From Mesorhizobium qingshengii (GTDB lineage Bacteria; Pseudomonadota; Alphaproteobacteria; Rhizobiales; Rhizobiaceae), in NCBI RefSeq assembly GCF_900103325.1, contig NZ_FMXM01000005.1, forward strand, positions 1 through 64,000: a DNA stretch of 64,000 bases, written 5' to 3'. Shown one piece after another: positions 46,241-54,867 of this stretch. Position numbers and translations under genes: made by a program. The notes beneath the pieces are model-generated. The model worked only from the letters and a program-made list of their open reading frames with translations. It did not search any database and had not been told where the DNA came from. The stretch's first letter is position 1. Each line of letters opens with the position of its first letter.

Positions 46241-47260
46241 TCAGCGGCTCCGCGCTGCGCCCTTGAACAGGCGGAAATTCAGCCAGATGGCAACGAGGAT
46301 GATTGTGCCAGTGACGATCGGCGTCAGGAAGGGCGACATATGCGCAAGGATCAGGCCGTTGCCGATGACCGCGACGGTCAACGCGCCGAGCACGGTGCCG
46401 ATGATCGTGCCGCGGCCGCCGAACAGGCTGGTGCCGCCAAGCACCACGGCGGCGATGACATCGAGTTCGAAGCCCTGGCCGGCATTGGATGAGCCGGAAC
46501 CGAGCCGGGCCGCGAGAATGATGCCGGCCGACGCAGCCGCCATGCCCGACAGGATATAGACGAAGAGCGTCATGAAGCGCGTATCGACACCGGCGCGGCG
46601 CACGGCCTCGGCATTGGCACCGATGCCGGTCACATAACGGCCGAACGGCGTCTGGTTGAAAGCGAGATAGGCGACGATCAGGACGGCAAGGGCGAGCAGC
46701 GCCGGTACCGGCACACCGAGGAACCAGGCCCTGCCGATGTTGACGAAGAAGCTCGTCGGTTCCACCGGGATCGAATAGCCGCCGGTGATCAGCAGCGCCA
46801 CGCCGCGGATGACGGAAAGACCGGCAAGCGTGACGATGAAGGCCGGTATGCGCTCATAGGCGATGAAGAAGCCCTGCAATGCGCCGATCGCGGCCCCGAG
46901 CGCCAGCATGGCGATGACGACCAGCGGCCACGGCAGGCCAGCCTGCAGCAGGACGGCCGACAGTGTCGCCGTGAGCGCCAGCACGGAGCCGACCGAGAGA
47001 TCGATGCCGCCGGTGGTGATGACGAAGGTCATGGCTGCCGCGACGATCAGCAGCGGCGCCGACTGGCGCACGATGTTGAGCAGATTGGGTGTTGTCAGGA
47101 AGGAGCCGGTGATCAGTGAGAAGACCACGCAGACGACAATGAAGAACAGCGCAATGGAGACAACGCTGCCATTGGCTATCGCCACATCCTTCCAACTGCC
47201 CTTGCGGGCGCGTCTGGACGACGATGCGCCCATATCGGCCGACGGTGAGGTGACGTTCAT
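46241..47260 (-). CDS. Sugar ABC transporter permease (RbsC/FrcC type)
   Basis: A 339-aa inner-membrane protein with about 8-10 transmembrane segments of the ribose/xylose (BPD_transp_2) family. The conserved loops TTGGIDLSVGSVLAL, GRYVTGIGANAEAVRRAGVD and VVLGGTSLFGGRGTIIGT are clear. Its start overlaps the ATPase stop by 4 nt. It forms a homodimeric channel with the operon's ATPase and binding protein for uptake of a monosaccharide or related compound. Confidence 0.93.
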   Translation of the reverse strand: MNVTSPSADMGASSSRRARKGSWKDVAIANGSVVSIALFFIVVCVVFSLITGSFLTTPNLLNIVRQSAPLLIVAAAMTFVITTGGIDLSVGSVLALTATLSAVLLQAGLPWPLVVIAMLALGAAIGALQGFFIAYERIPAFIVTLAGLSVIRGVALLITGGYSIPVEPTSFFVNIGRAWFLGVPVPALLALAVLIVAYLAFNQTPFGRYVTGIGANAEAVRRAGVDTRFMTLFVYILSGMAAASAGIILAARLGSGSSNAGQGFELDVIAAVVLGGTSLFGGRGTIIGTVLGALTVAVIGNGLILAHMSPFLTPIVTGTIILVAIWLNFRLFKGAARSR

Positions 47261-48057
47261 GGCTGTACCCCCTCATCGCGGCTGGCGCGCGCCGAACGCG
47301 CGTTGAATTTTCGGCCGACGATCAGGTTGACGACCTCCTCGATGCTGGTGTCGCCGATCCTGCGTTCGGCCACGTTGCGGCCTTCGTACATGACCTGGAT
47401 GCGGTCGCAGACCAGGAACAGGTCCTGCAGCCGGTGCGTGATGAGGATGACGCTGACGCCACGAGCGCTGACGGCGCGGATAAGCTCGAGGACCGCCTCG
47501 ACTTCCGCCACCGCAAGCGCCGCCGTCGGTTCGTCCATGATCAGCACCGACGGATCGAAGGAGGCGGCGCGGCCGATGGCGATGGACTGGCGCTGTCCGC
47601 CGGATAGGTTTTCGACCTTGAGCCTGGTGTCGGCGATTACGATGCCGAGCCGGTCGAGCATATTACGCGTCTCGTCATGCATGCGCTTGTTGTCGAGAAA
47701 GGGGACGCCAAGAACGTGGCGGCGTGGTTCGCGGCCGAGGAAGAGATTGCCCGCCACATCCACCGTGTCGCAGAGCGAAAGGTCCTGGTAGACCATCTCC
47801 ACCCGTGCGGCGCGGGCATCCGCCGGCGACGAAAAGGAAACGGCCTTGCCGTCGATCTCGATGGTCCCGGAATCCGGAATGACCGCACCGGATAGAACCT
47901 TGCTCAGGGTGGATTTGCCGGCGCCATTGTCGCCGACCAGGCCAAGCACCTCGCCGGGCTTCAGGTTCAGCGAAACATCGTCCAACGTCTGGATAGGGCC
48001 GTATCGTTTGGAAATACCGGTCATCCTGACGCGGTAGGTCTCGCCATCGCTCATCAT
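47257..48057 (-). CDS. Sugar ABC transporter ATP-binding protein, single-domain (FrcA-like)
   Basis: A 266-aa ATPase with a single nucleotide-binding domain: Walker A GDNGAGKSTL (about residue 42), signature LSGGQRQSIAIGRA, Walker B VLIMDEPTAAL and the H-loop ITHRL. Most ribose-type transporters have a tandem-domain RbsA. One domain here matches the FrcA type of rhizobial fructose importers, so two copies probably pair in the transporter. It follows the binding-protein gene after a 93-bp gap that holds a strong stem-loop. Confidence 0.92.
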   Translation of the reverse strand: MMSDGETYRVRMTGISKRYGPIQTLDDVSLNLKPGEVLGLVGDNGAGKSTLSKVLSGAVIPDSGTIEIDGKAVSFSSPADARAARVEMVYQDLSLCDTVDVAGNLFLGREPRRHVLGVPFLDNKRMHDETRNMLDRLGIVIADTRLKVENLSGGQRQSIAIGRAASFDPSVLIMDEPTAALAVAEVEAVLELIRAVSARGVSVILITHRLQDLFLVCDRIQVMYEGRNVAERRIGDTSIEEVVNLIVGRKFNARSARASRDEGVQP

Positions 48058-48091
48058 GGTTCCAGTTCTCTAGGCGACTTGTTCAATCGGT

Positions 48092-48136
48092 CGCCGGGCC
48101 GCGCAGGCGACCATCAGGTCAATGCGCGGCCCGGCG
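48092..48136 (-). other. Intercistronic stem-loop after the sugar-binding-protein gene
   Basis: A perfect 13-bp inverted repeat (48092-48104 with 48124-48136, all G/C) has a 19-nt loop. It starts 14 nt after the stop of the binding-protein gene and precedes the ATPase gene. No T-tract follows. It looks like a 3' stabiliser or partial attenuator that gives more binding protein than transporter, as seen in other ABC operons. Confidence 0.75.
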
Positions 48137-48150
48137 GTCTGGGGAGGATA

Positions 48151-49092
48151 TTACTTGAACATGTCCTTGAACTGGCCGACATTTTCCTTGGTCACGATGG
48201 TGATCGGAACATTGATGATCGGATCGATCTTCTCGCCCTTCTTGAGCTTGCCGAAGGCTTCGATGGCGGCCTTGCCTTCACCGGCCGGATCCTGCTGGAC
48301 GACGGCGATCACCCAGCCTTCCTCGAGACCTTGCACCGCCGATTTGGTCAGGTCCCAGCCGAACACCTTGACGTCGCCAGTGCGGCCCTGGCTGGTGACG
48401 GCGGAAACCGCGCCGAGCAGAGCCGGCTCGCCGGTCGCGTAAAGCGTCGTCATGTCGGCATTGGCGGTCATCAGGTTTTCGGAGGCGGACAGGGCGACGT
48501 CCTGCACGTTCTGGCCATCGACCGTATCGAGGAAAGTGACCTTCTGGCCGCTGTCGGTAACGGCCTTCTTGAAGCCGTCGAGGCGCTGGTTCTGGATGAA
48601 AGAATTGAGTGCGCCGACGACGCCGATCTTGGCGGTTCCGTTCATCTTGGTCTTGACGTATTCGGCGTAGAACTTGCCGATATCCTCGCCGGCCTTGGTG
48701 TTGTCGACACCGACGAAAGCGACGTTGTCGCCATTGGGGATCTGCGCATCGATGGCGATGACCGGAATGCCGGCGGCCTTGGCCGCCGTGATCGCCGGCT
48801 TCACACCGTTGACATCGATGGCGACGAGTATGATGCCGTCGACCTTCTGGGTGATGTAGTTCTCGATCGCGTCGTTCTGCGCGCTCGGCACGTTGTTGGC
48901 GTTGAAGATGACGAGGTCGACGCCGGCAGCCTTTGCCGCGGCCGTCGCACCGTCATTGATCTGGTTGAAGAACAGAGCCTGCTGGTTGATGGTGACGAGC
49001 GCGTAGGTCTCGGCCATGGCGGAGGCAGAGCCGAGCGCGAGGGTCATGGCGATGGCTGCGGCGCAGCCTGAAAGGATCTTGGTAAGACGCAT
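48151..49092 (-). CDS. Periplasmic sugar-binding protein of an ABC transporter (RbsB type)
   Basis: A 313-aa secreted protein with a Sec signal peptide (cleavage expected after ASAMA, about residue 27). The mature part is a periplasmic-binding-protein type I fold: YALVTINQQALFFNQINDG, the repeated IVLVAIDVNGVKPAI-like strand and IPVIAIDAQIPNGDNVAFVGVDN, then GVVGALNSFIQNQRLDGF. It is the first structural gene of the operon, 60 nt after the predicted transcription start. The ligand is probably a sugar or a sugar-like cyclic compound. Confidence 0.93.
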   Translation of the reverse strand: MRLTKILSGCAAAIAMTLALGSASAMAETYALVTINQQALFFNQINDGATAAAKAAGVDLVIFNANNVPSAQNDAIENYITQKVDGIILVAIDVNGVKPAITAAKAAGIPVIAIDAQIPNGDNVAFVGVDNTKAGEDIGKFYAEYVKTKMNGTAKIGVVGALNSFIQNQRLDGFKKAVTDSGQKVTFLDTVDGQNVQDVALSASENLMTANADMTTLYATGEPALLGAVSAVTSQGRTGDVKVFGWDLTKSAVQGLEEGWVIAVVQQDPAGEGKAAIEAFGKLKKGEKIDPIINVPITIVTKENVGQFKDMFK

Positions 49093-49158
49093 TCCGGTTC
49101 CCCTTGGTTTTGCGGAAAAGGCCCTTGATCGGGCTCACCTGGCGCTGAGCGCAAGGGT

Positions 49159-49199
49159 ATAATTCAAGATACTTGATTTCTTGTCAAGTGACTTGAATT
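49159..49199 (-). promoter_or_regulatory. Promoter with overlapping operator palindrome
   Basis: On the minus strand a perfect -35 box TTGACA (49187-49182) is 17 nt from an AATTAT -10 box (49164-49159). Two 16-bp arms, 49161-49176 and 49184-49199, form an inverted repeat with 14 of 16 matches and four CTTGA/TCAAG half-sites. The palindrome covers the whole promoter, so a bound regulator would block it. The adjacent XRE-cupin protein is the obvious candidate. It drives the binding-protein gene and the rest of the operon. Confidence 0.7.
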
Positions 49200-49232
49200 C
49201 GCGTCAACGAGAGGAAACGGGGGCTGGCCAGA

Positions 49233-49847
49233 TCAGAATGTTGCCGGCGTATTCACCCAGAAAATGCTGGCGCGTTCGTCGCCGACATTGCGGTACCAGT
49301 GCGGCAGTTCGGAGTTGAAAACGAAGGAATCGCCAGCGGACAGACGAAACGTCTTCTCACCCACCATCAGTTCGATGGCGCCTTCCAGGAGATAGCCGAC
49401 CTCCTCGCCCGCATGCCGGATCGGACCAGCGCTTTCACCGCCCGCCTCGATATGGTGGATATTGCACTGCAGGAGATGGCCCGGCGAATAAGGGATGACA
49501 CGCTCGAGCGAAATGCCTTCGCCGCGCCGCAGCGGATCGAGCGCGATCAGCGGCCGCGCTCCAGCCCGAAAGACGATGCCTTCCTCGCCATCGGCCTCCT
49601 CGAACATCCAGCCGATATTGGTTCCGAGCACCTCGACAAGCCGATGAAGCATCGGAAGCGAAGGCGAGACCTTGCCGTTCTCGACCTTGGAAAGCAGGCT
49701 TTCAGAGCAGTTGGCAGCGGCGGCGAGCGCCTTCAGGGTCAGGCCTCGCGTCTGCCGGGAGAGCTTCAACCTTGTGCCGAGCCGCAAGAGGCTCGTGGCG
49801 GTCGAGCGCTCGTCGCCCTTGCTGTTGTGGGTATCGATCTTGTTCAT
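49233..49847 (-). CDS. XRE-family regulator with C-terminal cupin sensor domain
   Basis: A 204-aa transcription factor. The N-terminal HTH_3 domain is at about residues 25-80 (LKLSRQTRGLTLKALAAAANCSESLLSKVENGK). The C-terminal cupin_2 domain at about 125-200 has HIEAGGESAGPIRHAGEEVGYLLEGAI and FVFNSELPHWYRN, with possible metal or ligand contacts. Such regulators commonly sense an intermediate of the adjacent pathway. It is encoded immediately upstream of the ABC-catabolic operon on the same strand; the operator lies between its stop and the next start. Confidence 0.9.
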   Translation of the reverse strand: MNKIDTHNSKGDERSTATSLLRLGTRLKLSRQTRGLTLKALAAAANCSESLLSKVENGKVSPSLPMLHRLVEVLGTNIGWMFEEADGEEGIVFRAGARPLIALDPLRRGEGISLERVIPYSPGHLLQCNIHHIEAGGESAGPIRHAGEEVGYLLEGAIELMVGEKTFRLSAGDSFVFNSELPHWYRNVGDERASIFWVNTPATF

Positions 49848-50006
49848 TGGTGGGCGCGAACATCTCCGCTGGCTGGGCTGACTCGTAAAACCGATCCTGG
49901 GCGTTGTCCATCCTCATGAAAATCGGACAACGCGTCGGATCGGAACCACGGACCCAGTTCGGGGCGCCGCGCCCGCCTTTTCAACACTCGCGAGAGCGGC
50001 AGCCCC

Positions 50007-50939
50007 TCACGCCGGTTCGCGCTTCAGCGCCTGCGCCATGCAGTGGATGCCGCCGCCGGTCTTGGAGATTTCGCTCATGTCGACGGCCGCGACCTCGAAA
50101 CCGCGCGCCTTGAGCTGACCGATCAGCGACTGGCTGGAGGTCGGCGCGATCACCCGGTCCTTGCCGAGCGACATGAAGTTGCAGCCGAGCGCCATCGTGT
50201 CCTGGAACGGCACATCGATGATCTCATGGCCTTTGCCCTTCAGCCAGTCGACGATGCCGGGCTCCGTGCAGGCGAGGCAGACGGCGGTCAGCTTTTCGGC
50301 GATTGGCACCACCATCAGGTCGATATGGACGTAATATTCGTCGATAAAGGCGATGCGGGTTTCCCAGCCCTCCTTGTCGAACCAGGCCTGCACCTGGCGG
50401 GCGCCTTCTTCCTGGGTGCGGGCGCCGCCGCAGCCGATCAGCACGACGCCGTCCTCGATGACGTTGAAGTCGCCGCCCTCGAAGGTGCCGGCCGTGACCA
50501 TGTCGTAGATCGGGATGCCTAGCTTCTCATAGGTGCGGATCGCCGCGTAATTCTCGCCGCGCCGCCACCAGTTGGCCATCGCGGTGATGATGGCGCCATA
50601 CGGCGTCATGACGCTGGAATCGCGCGAGTAGACCTGCATCGGCAATTCCGGCGTCGGCTCATGCCAATGGATGTTGACGCCGAAATGCTCGTAGGCGGCG
50701 ACCAGATCCTTGTGCTGCGCCTGCGCGATCTGGACGTTGCAGGGCGCCTCGCGCAGATGCTTGCGCGAAAGCGAACTGGTCGACAGATGACGCAGGAAAT
50801 TGGGCGAGCCGAGCAGCACGTCGGTCAAGACATCGGTCTCGTTGGCAAAGCCCCAGGCGGTCAGCGGCTTGGTGCCGCCGGCCGGGTTGCGGCGCTGCAG
50901 CGAAAACGGTTCTGCGACAATGCGGTCATGAACGGTCAT
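50007..50939 (-). CDS. Amidinotransferase/dimethylarginine dimethylaminohydrolase-like protein
   Basis: A 310-aa member of the guanidino-group modifying superfamily (arginine deiminase, DDAH, glycine amidinotransferase). The conserved acid/Gly motif is GTFEGGDFNV (about residue 158). The catalytic Cys is near the C-terminus in KTGGGIHCMAQAL, and VHIDLMVVPI supplies the catalytic His region. Substrates in the family are arginine or methylated or phosphorylated guanidines, so it probably releases citrulline or an amine. The start ATG at 50939 fits the family N-terminus. Downstream of the AbgB-like gene, 43 nt away, so probably one operon. Confidence 0.85.
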   Translation of the reverse strand: MTVHDRIVAEPFSLQRRNPAGGTKPLTAWGFANETDVLTDVLLGSPNFLRHLSTSSLSRKHLREAPCNVQIAQAQHKDLVAAYEHFGVNIHWHEPTPELPMQVYSRDSSVMTPYGAIITAMANWWRRGENYAAIRTYEKLGIPIYDMVTAGTFEGGDFNVIEDGVVLIGCGGARTQEEGARQVQAWFDKEGWETRIAFIDEYYVHIDLMVVPIAEKLTAVCLACTEPGIVDWLKGKGHEIIDVPFQDTMALGCNFMSLGKDRVIAPTSSQSLIGQLKARGFEVAAVDMSEISKTGGGIHCMAQALKREPA

Positions 50940-50982
50940 GGGTTTCTCCTGATGGCGCGGCTTGGGGTGATTGATTGCTTGA

Positions 50983-52572
50983 TCATTGATTGCTGGGGAT
51001 CCACCAGTCGCGCCCGCGCGCGGTGGTGACATATTCCGGCCAGCGGAAGTTGATCGGCGGCTCGTAGTCGCAGAGCGGCGCGATCCAGTTCGCGCCGCCG
51101 ACACCGCCGCCTGTGCGGGTGACGAACTCGTCCATTGCCGCATCGCGGGCGGTCTTGTCCTCGAGCAGGCGAAGTGCCGCCAGCGCGACCGTCTTCGCGG
51201 CGCAAAGGACCATCGGATCGATCGTTGCCGAAATGCCGCCCAGTGCATTCATCACCCAGGCCGGGTAGGGGACGCCACTTGCCGAACGCAGCGCCGGGCG
51301 CGCAACATAGAAACGCGCCGTCGGTGTATGCCAGCTCATATCGGTATAGTCGTCGGAGGTCGAATTGACCTGCGACGGCGGCAGGTCGCGGCGCAGGATC
51401 GCTTCCGCTTCCTTTGGTTCGATCAGCCGCTCCAGCTCGTCGATGAACGGGTTTTCGGTCGCCGTGCCGCCGGCATTGACCTGGATTTCGCGGGCGATCG
51501 CCATGGCGGCTTCGTCCCAATGCGGCGGCCCGACCGTTGAAAGCGCTCCATAGGCGATCTCGGCCATGGCGTGGTTGGCGAGCCCGGGCCGCGACTTCGA
51601 CACCCAATGCCGCTCGGTGCGGCAGCCACTCATGCTGGCAGCCGCCTGCGCATTGCGGTCGAGGACGGCGGTGACCTGTTCGGCCATGGCGAGTGTCGGC
51701 ACGCGGATCATGTACTGGATCTCGGCCAGACCCGCCGGCAGATTGTCGGCGGTTGCCTGCCCAGCGGTCAGGATCGCCTCGCTGATCGACCAGCCGCCCT
51801 GGTGCGGCAGCATGGAATCGCGCAGCGCCTTGGAGGCCATGTACATCATCATAAGCGCGTCGTTGGCACCGGGCGCCCTGACCGCCGAATGCGCCTGCGG
51901 GATCGGTGCGCCGTCGCCTGCCGCGCTTGCCCAATTCTCGGGCTCGTCGCAGATGAAGCGGTAGATCATCGCGTAGGCCGCACCGCAATGCGTGTCCCAG
52001 CGCGCCGTGTTGCAGAGCGGCAGCATGTAGAACGGGTGGAAGGAGATCATGCCGGCAAGGCCGTCATAATAACCCTTGGCGGCATGGATCGGCTTTGAGC
52101 CGCGCACCTTCTCGGCCGGCTCGCCGGTGAAGCGCAGGGTGCCTGCAATGCCATGCCGCTGCATCGCCGCCTTTGTGGCGAGCAGGCCGCCGAGGCTCGC
52201 CATGCCCAATCCCGAATGCGGATCGGTGTGGCCGCCCGCTTCAAAACCAAGGCCGGGCCGAGGCTGCTTCACGGTCACCGCGTCCTGGCAGTTGCCGGGC
52301 ACCGCGTCATATTCGGCATACATGCCGATGGTCGGCCCGGCGCCATTCGTCCAGTGGGCGCAGAACGCGGTCGGCATGCCGCCGGAGCCTTCCTCGACGG
52401 CAAAGCCCTCGCGCTTCAATCGCTCCACATACCAGGCAGCGGATTGATACTCGCGCCATGCAGTCTCGCCGAAATCGAAAATGGTGCGCGTCCACGCCGA
52501 CAGCAGCGGCTGGATGCCGTCGAGGCAGGCAAGTGCGGTCGCTTGCGCCGATGTCGTCACCGGTTTGTCCAT
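50983..52572 (-). CDS. M20 family amidohydrolase, AbgB-like
   Basis: A 529-aa metallohydrolase of the AbgB/aminobenzoyl-glutamate hydrolase type. Recognisable parts are YAEYDAVPGNCQDA (metal-binding Asp), GGHTDPHSGLG and FTGEPAEKVRGSKP. The late sequence SDDYTDMSWHTPTARFYVA is typical of AbgB relatives. It hydrolyses an amide bond in an N-acyl or aroyl amino acid. Divergent from the LysR gene and upstream of the amidinotransferase gene, so the pair may convert an N-acylated arginine-like compound. Substrate unknown. Confidence 0.87.
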   Translation of the reverse strand: MDKPVTTSAQATALACLDGIQPLLSAWTRTIFDFGETAWREYQSAAWYVERLKREGFAVEEGSGGMPTAFCAHWTNGAGPTIGMYAEYDAVPGNCQDAVTVKQPRPGLGFEAGGHTDPHSGLGMASLGGLLATKAAMQRHGIAGTLRFTGEPAEKVRGSKPIHAAKGYYDGLAGMISFHPFYMLPLCNTARWDTHCGAAYAMIYRFICDEPENWASAAGDGAPIPQAHSAVRAPGANDALMMMYMASKALRDSMLPHQGGWSISEAILTAGQATADNLPAGLAEIQYMIRVPTLAMAEQVTAVLDRNAQAAASMSGCRTERHWVSKSRPGLANHAMAEIAYGALSTVGPPHWDEAAMAIAREIQVNAGGTATENPFIDELERLIEPKEAEAILRRDLPPSQVNSTSDDYTDMSWHTPTARFYVARPALRSASGVPYPAWVMNALGGISATIDPMVLCAAKTVALAALRLLEDKTARDAAMDEFVTRTGGGVGGANWIAPLCDYEPPINFRWPEYVTTARGRDWWIPSNQ

Positions 52573-52647
52573 CTCTCAAAGAAAGCAGTGAAGCGCTTCG
52601 CCAAAAAGTGATATGTTTTCCCGGTTCGTGCAAATTCGGTTCACCTC

Positions 52648-53544
52648 TTGAGAATTCCTTCGACGCAGGCGCTGCGCGCCCTCGACAGTTTCGCCCGCCA
52701 TGGCAGTGTCTGGCGCGCCGCCGACGAACTGCACCTCACCCGCAGCGCGGTGAGCCACCAGTTGCGGCTGTTGGAGCGCGATCTCGGCTTCGATCTCCTG
52801 CAGCGCATTGGAAAAGGGGTGGCGCTGACGCCGCGCGGCCAGCGCTACGCAGCCGACGTCAGGAAGGCGCTTACCGTGCTCGGCGACGCGGGAGCGCAAA
52901 ATAGCGGTGCCGGCGTCGGTGGTTCCTTCGCCATTTCCTGCCCACCGGGCTTCGCCTCGATGTTCCTGTGCAGCCATATCGGTGAGTTCCAGCAAATGTA
53001 TCGGGACGTGGCGCTCTCGATCTTGACGCCTCGCCGCCTCGACGATGTCAGCAATCCGGAAGCCGACGCCTTCATCGCCTTTGGCGTTGGCAACTGGCCG
53101 AACAGGGCGGTGGAGCTGCTCTGCGAAGTCTCCTTCACGCCGCTCTGCAGCCCGACACTGCTCAATAAGGTGGGTGGATTTTCCAAACCCGCCGACGTGT
53201 TGCGCGCCAATCTGCTCCATCTCGGCGACACCGAGGACTGGGCGCGCTGGCTGGCGCTGTCAAAGGTGGAGAATCCCGATACCGAAGGCGGCATCTTCTT
53301 TTCCGACATGAACCTCGTCTTTTCGGCGGCGGTCGCCGGACAGGGTATTGCCATGGGCGACGAGCTGACCGGTCGCCGGGCGCTGAGCGAGGGTCGGCTG
53401 GTCAAGCCGTTTGAAACTTCGGTCCCCTCGCCACGCTCCTATTTCCTGGTCTTCGAGCATGCCAAGGCCAGCCATCCCGTGCTCAATGCCTTCAGCGACT
53501 GGCTAAGGGCAAAGCTGTTGGAGAACAGGCTAGCGACGTATTGA
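52648..53544 (+). CDS. LysR-family transcriptional regulator (GcvA-like)
   Basis: A 298-aa regulator. The winged HTH spans about residues 4-62 (TQALRALDSFARHGSVWRAADELHLTRSAVSHQL), and the ligand-binding domain follows. No ATG is available at the N-terminus; the TTG at 52648 gives the canonical MRIPSTQALRALDSF start of GcvA-type members. It is divergent from the M20 amidohydrolase gene across a 75-bp gap and upstream of the polyamine-type ABC transporter, so it probably controls both. The coinducer is unknown. Confidence 0.9.
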   Translation: MRIPSTQALRALDSFARHGSVWRAADELHLTRSAVSHQLRLLERDLGFDLLQRIGKGVALTPRGQRYAADVRKALTVLGDAGAQNSGAGVGGSFAISCPPGFASMFLCSHIGEFQQMYRDVALSILTPRRLDDVSNPEADAFIAFGVGNWPNRAVELLCEVSFTPLCSPTLLNKVGGFSKPADVLRANLLHLGDTEDWARWLALSKVENPDTEGGIFFSDMNLVFSAAVAGQGIAMGDELTGRRALSEGRLVKPFETSVPSPRSYFLVFEHAKASHPVLNAFSDWLRAKLLENRLATY

Positions 53545-53703
53545 GCTGCCGATCTCGCCAGCGAAAGGGAAATCAGCCACTCCAACGGTGCACCCAAAAA
53601 ACCGCCAGACGTGAATCAAATTTGCCGATGAGGCGAAAACTATTCGGTTGCGGTGAGCCTCCACCCTGCCTACGATTTCACTCAGGACTGAGGAAGAGGC
53701 AGG

Positions 53704-54798
53704 ATGCAGCAACCCGGCCGGGCCGCAGAGATAAAGGCAATCGGGATCGGCAAGAGCTTCGGCTCGTTCCGAGCGCTGGACAATCTGTCGCTCGATATCG
53801 GCCGCGGCGAGTTTCTAACCCTGCTCGGGCCCTCCGGCTCGGGCAAGACCACCTTCCTGATGATCCTCGCCGGCTTCGTGCAGCCGAGCGACGGCCGCCT
53901 GTTCAGCGATGGCATAGACATCACCGAGCGTCCGGCCGAACAGCGTGCAGCCGGCATGGTGTTCCAGGGTTATGCGCTGTTCCCGCATATGAGCGTCGAA
54001 GCCAACATCGCCTTTCCGCTCAAGGTACGCAAGAAATCCGCGGCCGACATCAAGCGCCGTGTCGGCGAGATGATCGAGCGCGTCGGGCTGAACGGCCACG
54101 AGAAGAAACTTCCGGCGCAACTTTCAGGTGGCCAGCAGCAACGCGTCGCACTCGCCCGCGCGCTGGTGTTCGAACCGGGCGTGCTGTTGCTCGACGAGCC
54201 GTTTTCGGCGCTCGACAAGGGTTTGCGCGGCCAGATGCAGGCTGAGATGAAGCGGCTGCATCAGGAGACCGGCACCACCTTCGTCTTCGTCACCCACGAC
54301 CAGAGCGAGGCCTTGGCACTGTCGTCGCGCGTCGCAATCTTCAATCATGGCGAATTGCTGCAAGTCGGCGCCCCCGACGAGGTCTATGATCGGCCGGCCA
54401 ACCGGTTCGTCGCCGAGTTCCTCGGCGAGATCAACATGCTGCCGCTCAAGGGGATACGCAGCGCCGACGACGGCGCCACCGGTCTGTGCGAAGACCGCAC
54501 CGTCAGCCTGCGCGGCAGCGCCAACGGCATCGGCAGCAACGCCATCCTGGCTATCCGACCCGAATACATGTCGATCGCCAGCGAGGCGGCAGCGGGCGAG
54601 AACGGGATTGCCGCGACAGCCACCAACTCGACCTATCTTGGCGCGGCAACACGCCTCGACCTGACGACGCGCCATGGCGCCAAGGTCACGGTGTCGGTGC
54701 CGAACGAGGTTGCCGCCGCCGCGCTCAGCAAGGGCAATTCCGTCTGGCTGACCTGGCCAGCGGAAAAAGGTTTCCTCCTTCCGGATGGAGGACGATGA
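53704..54798 (+). CDS. Polyamine/spermidine-type ABC transporter ATP-binding protein
   Basis: A 364-aa ATPase of the PotA/FbpC group: Walker A GPSGSGKTTF (about residue 43), the Q-loop GMVFQGYALFPHMSVEANIAFPL, signature QLSGGQQQRVALARA, Walker B VLLLDEPFSALD and the H-loop VTHDQSEAL. The C-terminal TOBE domain (about 280-360) is present, as is usual in PotA. First gene of a four-gene operon with binding protein and two permeases. Energises uptake of a cationic compound. Confidence 0.92.
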   Translation: MQQPGRAAEIKAIGIGKSFGSFRALDNLSLDIGRGEFLTLLGPSGSGKTTFLMILAGFVQPSDGRLFSDGIDITERPAEQRAAGMVFQGYALFPHMSVEANIAFPLKVRKKSAADIKRRVGEMIERVGLNGHEKKLPAQLSGGQQQRVALARALVFEPGVLLLDEPFSALDKGLRGQMQAEMKRLHQETGTTFVFVTHDQSEALALSSRVAIFNHGELLQVGAPDEVYDRPANRFVAEFLGEINMLPLKGIRSADDGATGLCEDRTVSLRGSANGIGSNAILAIRPEYMSIASEAAAGENGIAATATNSTYLGAATRLDLTTRHGAKVTVSVPNEVAAAALSKGNSVWLTWPAEKGFLLPDGGR

Positions 54799-54867
54799 CG
54801 AACGGTGTGGCGAGACATTCGCGCCACCGCTTTCCGGTACGATCAATGACAAAAAAGGGGAACTGAC

